18,467 nucleotides of DNA, taken from positions 1 to 18,467 of the forward strand of contig JAHWHE010000041.1 of NCBI GenBank assembly GCA_019323495.1, written 5' to 3'. The position numbers and the translations under genes are program-made. The DNA comes from Candidatus Woesearchaeota archaeon. GTDB taxonomy: Archaea; Nanobdellota; Nanobdellia; Woesearchaeales; WJKV01. This document shows, piece after piece, positions 6,401 to 12,345 of the stretch (its first letter is position 1; the number at the start of each line of letters is the position of its first letter). The notes under the pieces were generated by a model that saw only the letters and a program-made list of their open reading frames with translations, did not search any database and had not been told where the DNA came from.

Positions 6401-7726
6401 TTAATTTAATTCCCAAGGTTTCCTTTTAGTGACGCCTTTTACGAAAAGGTCTTCTATTCCATAATATACTCTCATATCTCTGTTATATTGCGGGATCTTT
6501 TCTTCAAAAAAGGCCTTTACTTCTCCAGGATCATACTGCTCGTCCAATTTAACCATATGCGCATTTTTCCTTGCTTTTGTATTATTGTCAAAGTCAGTAA
6601 CAAACAGGTGAGCGCCTTCTGTTCTTTGGATAGGTGTCACGCCTCTCCAGCTGATCTTAGGTGTATGCATGTGTCCTGTCATCTCTACAATTGTATTTTC
6701 TGGATTTGCTCTAACAGCTTCGCTTATTGCGTGATATGCGCCCCAGTCTGTGTCAATACTGTCCGGATGCTTTTCATGGTCAGCACCATGCGGAGCACTG
6801 CTCTTATGCGTAACGACGATTGTTCCTGCCTTAAGATTCTTCTGTAATCTGTTGTAAGTTTCGTCTGTTTCAAACTTTTTCTTCAATATCTCTTCTTTTG
6901 TCCCATATCCCATGCTGACCAGCCAGTCAATGTATTCGTCTGTATAGTCCTTGCCGTCCCTCGCACTACTTAGATGGTCGTATAATTCGTCAGGCAAACC
7001 AACATATCTTTCGCTGCTGCCAACATGACCTATTACCTGGAAATGATCATTTATCTTCAAAACTTCATTCTGAACCCAAGGCATAGGCATCATCATGCCA
7101 CCCTGAATAGGAACCATGATCTGCTTGTTATGTCCGTCAGGAATCAGCCATTCTTTTGGGAAGAATCTATAGCACAAAGTAGGCTCGTGGTTTCCCAATA
7201 GAATTCCAACTTTACAGCTTTCAGGCAATCTCTTGAATTCTTTCTGCATCTCGTCTGTAATGCCTTTGCAGTATTCGACAAACGCGTTTGCGACTTCATT
7301 CTTTACTTTCATGTGATAAGCCAATGAGTTCAAAAATTCTTTTTGGGTTTTTTCATCAATGCTGTTTATCTCAAAGAAATTCATCAATCTTTCTTCTGGA
7401 TTTTTTCCATGATATTCTACCATAATTTGGTAGAATTGAGAGTCCCATTCCCTGTAGATGTCTTCATTGTACCCTTTTCGTTTCAAGATCTCATAGAATT
7501 CTGCACCATCAACAAAATCGCCTGCGACAAGGATCGCATCAGCGCCTGTTCTAATAGCAAGATCAACTGCATTTTTCACAATAGTTTTTGTATTTTTGTG
7601 TGTATCAGAAAGTGTTACGATTCTAGTAGTGTCTGGACCTTTCTGCATAATGTCTTCTAGGTTACAGAACTTCTTTTCACGCTCTTTTGCGCTTTCCTTT
7701 ACTTCCTCTGCTAGTCCTACTACCAT
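6401..7726 (-). CDS. Calcineurin-like metallophosphoesterase with helical insertion
   Basis: All metal-binding blocks of the calcineurin-like phosphoesterase fold are present in order: DTH (D41, H43), GDFVD (D70, D73), GNHE (178-181), VTHKS (H307) and TGHMH (H352, H354). This predicts a two-metal phosphomonoesterase or phosphodiesterase. At 441 residues it is longer than a minimal domain. The extra length is mainly a probably helical insertion at 75-165 and another around 235-295, which could form a substrate cap. No signal peptide is seen, so it is likely cytoplasmic. The substrate is unknown; this fold acts on nucleic acids, nucleotides or proteins. The TATA box at 7775-7782 predicts a leader of about 27 nt, but no convincing ribosome site precedes the ATG. 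It appears to be a single-gene unit. Confidence 0.9.
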   Translation of the reverse strand: MVVGLAEEVKESAKEREKKFCNLEDIMQKGPDTTRIVTLSDTHKNTKTIVKNAVDLAIRTGADAILVAGDFVDGAEFYEILKRKGYNEDIYREWDSQFYQIMVEYHGKNPEERLMNFFEINSIDEKTQKEFLNSLAYHMKVKNEVANAFVEYCKGITDEMQKEFKRLPESCKVGILLGNHEPTLCYRFFPKEWLIPDGHNKQIMVPIQGGMMMPMPWVQNEVLKINDHFQVIGHVGSSERYVGLPDELYDHLSSARDGKDYTDEYIDWLVSMGYGTKEEILKKKFETDETYNRLQKNLKAGTIVVTHKSSAPHGADHEKHPDSIDTDWGAYHAISEAVRANPENTIVEMTGHMHTPKISWRGVTPIQRTEGAHLFVTDFDNNTKARKNAHMVKLDEQYDPGEVKAFFEEKIPQYNRDMRVYYGIEDLFVKGVTKRKPWELN

Positions 7727-7774
7727 TTTACAGCTGTAATTTGAGCCTCTCTATAATTCTAAATGGATTACCCC

Positions 7775-7782
7775 TTTATAAA
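7775..7782 (-). promoter_or_regulatory. TATA box for metallophosphoesterase
   Basis: TTTATAAA on the minus strand in the 118-nt gap between two minus-strand genes; the predicted transcript start is near 7752. Confidence 0.55.
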
Positions 7783-7844
7783 TCTTTCTATTTTGTAACC
7801 ACTTATAAGTGATTAAAAAGAACCTCTTTTAAAGCCTTAAAACC

Positions 7845-9812
7845 CTATTCTAAAGGCACTTCAGACCAGACAGTGAAATCCTCTGGATGTGGTGCTAATT
7901 CGCCGAATAAATAGGTTGGAGCATACATTCCATACTGCCTGTTCATCATGTCCCTTGAGAAATTATAGGTGCCTAATGGCGTATACATCTGTTTCCCTTC
8001 CAATTCCCACGGCTCTGTGATCTGTCTGGACGGCCCTTCAAACCAGCCCTCGCTTGTCATCGGCACGTCAAGGCCCTTCTCCCGCAGGATTTCGAGCGCT
8101 CTCTTGACAGGCGCTCTTCCTTGACCAGCAGGCAGGTGAACGTGCCCTCTGCCAAAGCCATCTACCACGTGGACATTCCCTATTACTCCTTTGTCAGCAA
8201 GCATCTCAACCTCTTTTGTGAACCATTTGTTGAATCTTTCCTCTCTCTGCGGTTCTGACTCGCCAGGCTTTCGCTTGAAATACTTGTTCCACATCTGCAG
8301 ATGCTGGAAATCAATTGTCGCTTTGATGTGTTTTTGAGCAAGCTCTTTAGCTCTTCTTTCTCCTTCTGCACCTGAAAATTGTTTCTTAAAATAAGGATTA
8401 GGAATCAGCCTCGGCTCCCATTTGTTTGATTTTTCATTGAAGACTTGGGCGCCGGTCGGATCTTCTATCTTTTCTTTTGTCAGTCTGTCGACCATTGCCT
8501 TTCTTGAAGCATCCACTATCTCCACCATCTCCTCTGGATGGCTTCCATACTGCCAGGGTCCAAGATTTTCAGGAGCCAAAGTCAATGGCCTTTCTAATTT
8601 CTTTTCAACTGTCTTTTCCCAGGCAACAACGCCTAGTTTTGCGATGCTATCTGCTGTCCTTTTAAGAGCGACATCCTTGATAGGAGAAAGATTGTCTTTC
8701 TGCTTCTTGATCTGCTCCATATTCCTTCTGGCTTCTTCTGCAAGTTCTTGACGGTATCTCAATTCACCTTCTGCCCGTCTCAAATTCTCGCCGTATAACT
8801 GGCTTTTCAACACCATCTCATGTGAAACAGGATGCTGGACATACTGCTCTTGCAGTGCAGGATCGTTCCTTGCTTTTAATTCATCTTCTTTTGCTTTTTG
8901 CTTCTCTATCCTTTTCTGCAGAGCAGATATCTGCCTTACTGTTTCACCGTGCTCTTCTGCCCATCTGTCATACTGCGCTCTTGCTCCTTCTAATTGATTG
9001 TTGAAGTATTCAAACATAAGGGCAGCTCCTGGAAGGTCATTGCCTTTCCAGTCTTTTGGAATACTATATTTTTCCCTGAAACCGCCTTCACCCATTTTCT
9101 TTAATTCATCTTCATAAGTAAACCAGCTCTTTCTTTTTAGGACGGGCGCATCTTCTTTCCATACAGGCTTCCATTGCTTTTCTCCTCTTTCATCGAGTAT
9201 CGCATTGCCTTGTGCGTCAACAAGCAATTCCCTTTCAATTACAGGTATAGAGACATCCCTTGCCAGCTTCTGGACATTGCCTGATTCCTTGTCTGCAAAG
9301 AAAACATCTGCTGCATATTCTTCTCCTTCATAAGCCTCGAATTCCTTGAAACCGCTCACCATAGGCCTGTTGAATTCGCCTGTATGGATTACGATCGTCC
9401 CCCCCTTCGTGACGTCAGCTGCAAAATCTATGCCTTTCATAGCCTCATTAATGTTGGCGTCCCTTGCAGTCTCTTCAAAATTGCCTCGCTGGGCATCAAA
9501 ACCTGCAAAACCAATGTAACCAGGATGTATGTGGACAGAATGTATGTCAACCTCATTCATCTCTGCCAGTTTCTTTATCTCTTCCCTTGCTTCCTTACCA
9601 TAGCTCTCTGCACCAGTATTCTCTCCCTGCCCGCCAACCTGAAGCTCGATAGCACCAACACCCGCCCTTATCTTTGCCTGGACGCTTTGATGGAATCTAC
9701 CTTCTGCACCTTCGAATACAGTGGTGCCTATCTCTCTCTGGAATTCAGTCTTCTTTGTATTATAGTCTTGGTCCATTGTATGATAATAATCGCCGGCAAT
9801 ATTGTTAGCCAT
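7845..9812 (-). CDS. Endonuclease IV/xylose-isomerase-like TIM barrel with coiled-coil insertion
   Basis: This 655-residue protein has the metal-site pattern of the AP endonuclease family 2 / xylose isomerase-like TIM barrel. Blocks in order are: AIELQ (E56), HSVHIHPGYI (H94, H96), IVIHTGEF (H143), LAPENLG (E415), IDFQHL (D501, H504), NVHVVDG (H548), GHVHLPAGQG (H557, H559) and TSEGW (E588). These match the ligand positions of endonuclease IV closely, except that the Asp of the D-x-H pair is His. Family members are usually near 280 residues. Here about 270 residues separate H143 from E415, including a long coiled coil at about 265-375. It could be a DNA repair nuclease or a sugar isomerase/epimerase. 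GGTGAT at 9816-9821 is 3 nt from the ATG, and it follows the coiled-coil gene by 38 nt. Confidence 0.82.
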   Translation of the reverse strand: MANNIAGDYYHTMDQDYNTKKTEFQREIGTTVFEGAEGRFHQSVQAKIRAGVGAIELQVGGQGENTGAESYGKEAREEIKKLAEMNEVDIHSVHIHPGYIGFAGFDAQRGNFEETARDANINEAMKGIDFAADVTKGGTIVIHTGEFNRPMVSGFKEFEAYEGEEYAADVFFADKESGNVQKLARDVSIPVIERELLVDAQGNAILDERGEKQWKPVWKEDAPVLKRKSWFTYEDELKKMGEGGFREKYSIPKDWKGNDLPGAALMFEYFNNQLEGARAQYDRWAEEHGETVRQISALQKRIEKQKAKEDELKARNDPALQEQYVQHPVSHEMVLKSQLYGENLRRAEGELRYRQELAEEARRNMEQIKKQKDNLSPIKDVALKRTADSIAKLGVVAWEKTVEKKLERPLTLAPENLGPWQYGSHPEEMVEIVDASRKAMVDRLTKEKIEDPTGAQVFNEKSNKWEPRLIPNPYFKKQFSGAEGERRAKELAQKHIKATIDFQHLQMWNKYFKRKPGESEPQREERFNKWFTKEVEMLADKGVIGNVHVVDGFGRGHVHLPAGQGRAPVKRALEILREKGLDVPMTSEGWFEGPSRQITEPWELEGKQMYTPLGTYNFSRDMMNRQYGMYAPTYLFGELAPHPEDFTVWSEVPLE

Positions 9813-9850
9813 TACATCACCCCTTGTTTGCTAGCAGAAACAATCATCCC

Positions 9851-10654
9851 TCACCGTCCAGATTCGTATTGTTTTATTTTTTTCAGCAACTTGTCTTTTT
9901 CAGACTCGTGCTCTTTTGCATTTTCCATTGATCTTTGTCGTGGCAGGTAGTCTTCGCTTTTGTTCTCGTACAATGTGCCGCTGTCATCATGCTCGTATAA
10001 CTTTTCTCCATGACTTTGTGGTATATAAGCATTTCCCTCATCATCCCCTGTTTTTCCAGGTGTTGGAAGATAATCTCCTTGTCTCTGCTGCTGTCTGGCA
10101 AGATAATCCTGGTCCTCTCTTCCTCTTCTCTGTCTTGTCTGGACCCCTGCTAGTTCGTCTTCAAGCTGTTTTTCTTTCTTTGTCTTCTTTTCAGTTTTTT
10201 CCTGCTTTTTACCATTACTGCCAAGAACTTCCTCAAGGAAATCAGGCCTTTTTTCCTGCTCTTTCTTGTAGATTATGATCAGCTGCTCAAGCAAGAGCTC
10301 GAACTCATGCATTGCTTCTTCTTCCTCTTCTTCTAATTCCTGCTCTCTCTTTTTCAGCAGGTCTTCTGCAGCCTTGATCGCTTTTTCGACAAACTGTAGT
10401 TCTTTGTTCTTGTCAGTCAGAACTCCTTTAACGTCTTTGATGCTTGAGACAATGACAGAAACTTCTGCAGTAGTATGCTCTCTCTGAGATGCAACAAGGT
10501 TCTTTGCGAACGCTTCCTTCTGTTTTCTACTGTCCTCTAGGTCGAAGATTTGCCCTTTCAATGCCTCTTTTTCTTTTGCAAACCTTTCCTTTAATTTCTT
10601 CAGCTCTTTTATCTGATCTTCAAGAGGCAGTCCCTTGATGCTCTCTATGTCCAT
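9851..10654 (-). CDS. Coiled-coil protein with repeated DYL[PA] motifs
   Basis: This 267-residue soluble protein is unrecognised. Residues 10-60 and 80-135 are long, highly charged helices with coiled-coil character, including a run of Glu at 106-113. The rest is Gln/Arg/Lys-rich and probably disordered. It contains three DYL motifs (DYLA 183-186, DYLP 194-197, DYLP 235-238), a YIP motif and two LYE motifs, which look like short docking sites. It is the first gene of a two-gene transcript with the TIM-barrel gene, whose own insertion is also a coiled coil. A physical complex is a reasonable inference. The TATA box at 10677-10684 lies 26 nt from the ATG, so the message is probably leaderless. 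Confidence 0.78.
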   Translation of the reverse strand: MDIESIKGLPLEDQIKELKKLKERFAKEKEALKGQIFDLEDSRKQKEAFAKNLVASQREHTTAEVSVIVSSIKDVKGVLTDKNKELQFVEKAIKAAEDLLKKREQELEEEEEEAMHEFELLLEQLIIIYKKEQEKRPDFLEEVLGSNGKKQEKTEKKTKKEKQLEDELAGVQTRQRRGREDQDYLARQQQRQGDYLPTPGKTGDDEGNAYIPQSHGEKLYEHDDSGTLYENKSEDYLPRQRSMENAKEHESEKDKLLKKIKQYESGR

Positions 10655-10676
10655 ATGGAAATTCTATGAATTCCCA

Positions 10677-10684
10677 TTTAAAAA
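10677..10684 (-). promoter_or_regulatory. TATA box for coiled-coil / TIM-barrel operon
   Basis: TTTTTAAA on the minus strand, centred 26 nt from the ATG at 10654. Just upstream, an 8-bp inverted repeat (10694-10701 and 10724-10731) could be an operator. Confidence 0.6.
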
Positions 10685-10693
10685 GTTTACGGT

Positions 10694-10731
10694 TCATAGT
10701 CGTCGTAAAATCAATGAAAAAAAGACTATGA
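10694..10731. repeat. 8-bp inverted repeat in the 185-nt spacer
   Basis: TCATAGTC (10694-10701) and GACTATGA (10724-10731) are perfect complements separated by 22 nt. They lie directly upstream of the TATA box of the coiled-coil operon. The element may be a regulator site or an RNA hairpin at the end of the Yip1 transcript. The rest of 10655-10839 is AT-rich and shows no gene. Confidence 0.45.
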
Positions 10732-10817
10732 CTGGGGGTTCATCTGCATTATTACAAGTCTTTTTCATTTATAAAGAAAATTCAAGCAGAGAATACTAAT
10801 ATGTGACTTTTGAATCA

Positions 10818-10838
10818 AAAGAAAAAAGAGAAGAAAAA
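10818..10838 (-). terminator. T-rich tract after the Yip1 gene
   Basis: On the minus strand the sequence immediately after the Yip1 stop codon is a run of T with few interruptions, a typical archaeal termination signal. Confidence 0.4.
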
Positions 10839-10839
10839 A

Positions 10840-11460
10840 CTAATACATTGCTGTGCCGAATGTTTGTGCAAGAAATACGAAAATTCCTATTGCATAAATC
10901 ACAGCAAAGATAATTATCGGCACGATAAATGTCAGTATCGCTCTTCCCCATGTAAAGTCATAAGCTTCCTTGATAGCAACGATTGTTGGATACAGCGCAT
11001 AGATGCTGATCAATGACACCAAAACCAATCCTGCGATAGGCACAAGGATTATGATGCTGATTATTGACAATGCGGCTGCAAACACAGACCTAAAGTAGAG
11101 CTGTCTTGTGAATCCACCACGCGCTCTTCCGCCGAACAAATACGCAAACAAGTGGAAGATCGCAACATTGACGAATAATCCGACGATTCCACCGATAAGC
11201 GTTATTGCAGGCAGCATCAGGCCGAACAATTTCGCAGTTACGCCAAAGCCTGCAAATAATTGCACGTAAAAACTCAAGCCGCTCCACATTGCAATTGCTG
11301 GAATGAATGCAACTGCCAAGCCGATAATGATTCCAGCTATCAGGCTTGAAATCACAACATAAAGAACCGCAGTCTTGATATTTGCCTCTCTCTTGATGTT
11401 TTTGAAGGTCCGTTGAGGCATGAACAACCCATCAAACCATTTCTTGAACATTTCTTTCAT
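10840..11460 (-). CDS. Yip1-family integral membrane protein
   Basis: This is a 206-residue membrane protein of the Yip1 domain type. A soluble N-terminus carries the family-like MPQRTFKNIKRE block, followed by about five membrane helices. A GGRARGGF loop lies between helices 2 and 3, and a conserved-looking YPTIVAIKEAYDFTWGRAI segment precedes the last helix. In eukaryotes Yip1 proteins act with Rab GTPases in vesicle traffic; in archaea the role is unknown. A GTG at 11469 is also in frame, but GGGGTG (11467-11472) lies 6 nt before the ATG at 11460 and is better read as its ribosome site. The start is 13 nt after the stop of the preceding gene, so the two are coupled. Confidence 0.85.
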   Translation of the reverse strand: MKEMFKKWFDGLFMPQRTFKNIKREANIKTAVLYVVISSLIAGIIIGLAVAFIPAIAMWSGLSFYVQLFAGFGVTAKLFGLMLPAITLIGGIVGLFVNVAIFHLFAYLFGGRARGGFTRQLYFRSVFAAALSIISIIILVPIAGLVLVSLISIYALYPTIVAIKEAYDFTWGRAILTFIVPIIIFAVIYAIGIFVFLAQTFGTAMY

Positions 11461-11466
11461 CTCATA

Positions 11467-11472
11467 CACCCC
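11467..11472 (-). promoter_or_regulatory. Ribosome binding site deciding the Yip1 start
   Basis: GGGGTG, 6 nt upstream of the ATG at 11460. It includes the GTG that would otherwise be taken as an earlier start. Confidence 0.55.
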
Positions 11473-11473
11473 T

Positions 11474-12016
11474 TTATTTTTTATTCTTCAACATTCTGCC
11501 GTGGCTGTTGTTGAAAATGTTTTCAACTGAAAACTTAGAAGGATCGAGATTCATTGCAGGCGCCTGAGGTTTGGTATCGCCCTGCGGCCTCTTTTGCTCC
11601 TGCTGTTGTTCCTGTTGCTGTTCCTGCTTTGCAGGTTCAGACACTGGCTGTACATTTGAAACAGCTCCTTTTTCCAGCTTTCGCATCATCATCCTGATGT
11701 TGCTGTCCAATTCCTTTAGATTGCTGTCGTTGCTCGTCTTGTACTTGTTAAAGAAGTCCCTGAACTGCTGAAGCATCTGCTCTAGCTGCTCGACTCTTTT
11801 CAGAATGCCGTTATTTCCGCCGGCGATCTGCTCGACTTGCTCGTCGACTTTTATCTCATCCATTACTTTCTGTTGCTGGTCATCAGGATTAAAACCTGTT
11901 TTCACCATTCCCTTAGAATTTATCATTTCATGCGCTTCATGCATGTCTGCTGCGATTCCACGCTGAACAAGTGCCTTAGCCAACTCACCTTTTTCTCTTA
12001 TTTTCGAAACATCCAT
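11474..12016 (-). CDS. Coiled-coil protein with Gln-rich linker
   Basis: This 180-residue soluble protein has no recognised family. Residues 5-35 look like a small helical domain (ELAKALVQRGIAADMHEAHE). Residues 68-116 are a coiled coil with regular Leu/Met spacing, and 128-155 is a Gln/Pro-rich linker in which Gln is repeated in EQQQ units. A short C-terminal block, FSVENIFNNSHGRMLK, looks like a conserved binding motif. It is followed 13 nt later by the Yip1 gene, so it may be a cytosolic partner of that membrane protein. GGGGA lies 8 nt before the ATG. Only 32 nt separate it from the upstream tRNA-His on the same strand, too little for an independent standard promoter outside the tRNA. Co-transcription with the tRNA is possible. 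Confidence 0.78.
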   Translation of the reverse strand: MDVSKIREKGELAKALVQRGIAADMHEAHEMINSKGMVKTGFNPDDQQQKVMDEIKVDEQVEQIAGGNNGILKRVEQLEQMLQQFRDFFNKYKTSNDSNLKELDSNIRMMMRKLEKGAVSNVQPVSEPAKQEQQQEQQQEQKRPQGDTKPQAPAMNLDPSKFSVENIFNNSHGRMLKNKK

Positions 12017-12048
12017 TCTTTATTCCCCGAATATTTTTGTAGTAAGAG

Positions 12049-12120
12049 GGCGGTAGACGGGAATCGAACCCGCGCCAGAGGATCCACAGTCCCCTATTCT
12101 GCCACTAAACTACTACCGCC
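12049..12120 (-). tRNA. tRNA-His (anticodon GTG)
   Basis: A full cloverleaf can be drawn. The acceptor stem is GCGGTAG/CTACCGC, with an encoded extra G at position -1 (12120) opposite C73 (12049), the hallmark of histidine tRNAs. The D stem is GTTT/GAAT-type with GU pairs, and the anticodon stem GGGGA/TCCTC holds loop CTGTGGA with anticodon GTG (12085-12087). The T stem is GCGGG/CCCGT with loop TTCGATT. CCA is not encoded. No intron is present. Confidence 0.95.
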
Positions 12121-12158
12121 AATAGTTTATTATTTACTATTAAAGTGTTTCGGTTGTA

Positions 12159-12166
12159 TTTATAAA
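12159..12166 (-). promoter_or_regulatory. TATA box for tRNA-His
   Basis: TTTATAAA on the minus strand. It would start transcription near 12136, leaving about 16 nt of 5' leader before the tRNA, and may also drive the downstream coiled-coil/Yip1 pair. Confidence 0.5.
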
Positions 12167-12190
12167 CTTTACTTAAAAATTTAAGAAAGA

Positions 12191-12198
12191 TTTAAAAC
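12191..12198 (+). promoter_or_regulatory. TATA box for tRNA-Lys
   Basis: TTTAAAAC on the plus strand, centred 30 nt before the tRNA-Lys start, so the primary transcript would carry only a few leader bases. Confidence 0.5.
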
Positions 12199-12224
12199 GA
12201 AATGCAGATTTTCATACTTAAAAT

Positions 12225-12332
12225 GGGCTCGTAGCTCAGTCTGGTAGAGCACTCGGCTCTTAACCGAGTGGTCGCGGGTTCGAATATTGGCGCTCGTCAA
12301 CGAACGTCAGTAAGAAAGTCCCGTCGGGCCCA
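12225..12332 (+). tRNA. tRNA-Lys (anticodon CTT) interrupted at the T-loop
   Basis: The acceptor stem GGGCTCG/CGGGCCC (one GT pair), D arm, anticodon stem CTCGG/CCGAG with loop CTCTTAA (anticodon CTT, 12259-12261) and discriminator A73 are all intact. The T arm begins normally with GCGGG and loop TTCGAAT, but the closing CCCGT strand comes only after 34 extra nucleotides (12286-12319). Removing these gives a perfect 74-nt tRNA. The insertion sits at position 59/60 or 60/61; one T is ambiguous. It folds as TTGGCGCTCG / CGAACGTCAG with a TCAA loop and one mismatch. CCA is not encoded. A T-rich stretch follows at 12334-12345, partly shared with the stop codon of the convergent helicase-like gene. 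Confidence 0.9.
12286..12319 (+). other. Probable non-canonical tRNA intron
   Basis: This 34-nt insertion lies in the T-loop of tRNA-Lys and has its own 10-position hairpin (12287-12310) followed by an A-rich single-stranded segment. A complete bulge-helix-bulge could not be drawn: the best alignment gives a relaxed helix with a mismatch. The intron reading is therefore inferred from the intact tRNA on both sides. Confidence 0.65.
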
Positions 12333-12345
12333 CTTTTTATTTTTC
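12333..12345 (+). terminator. T-rich terminator of tRNA-Lys
   Basis: CTTTTTATTTTTC directly after the discriminator base is a typical archaeal tRNA termination signal. It overlaps the last codons of the convergent minus-strand gene. Confidence 0.5.

Noticed and set aside
9384..9950. 188-codon plus-strand frame
   Set aside because: Antisense to the well-supported TIM-barrel gene, with Cys/Leu-rich shadow composition and no start signal.
10690..10760. C/D-box guide RNA in the intergenic spacer
   Set aside because: An AGATGAA resembles a C box on the minus strand, but no CTGA D box is placed to pair with it.
11590..11632. Trinucleotide repeat
   Set aside because: It is the coding sequence of the Gln-rich linker, not an independent repeat element.
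12225..12345. tRNA-Lys as an attachment site for an integrated element carrying the DnaB-like genes
   Set aside because: No integrase gene and no second copy of the tRNA 3' end were seen in the window. The idea stays open only if flanking sequence shows them.
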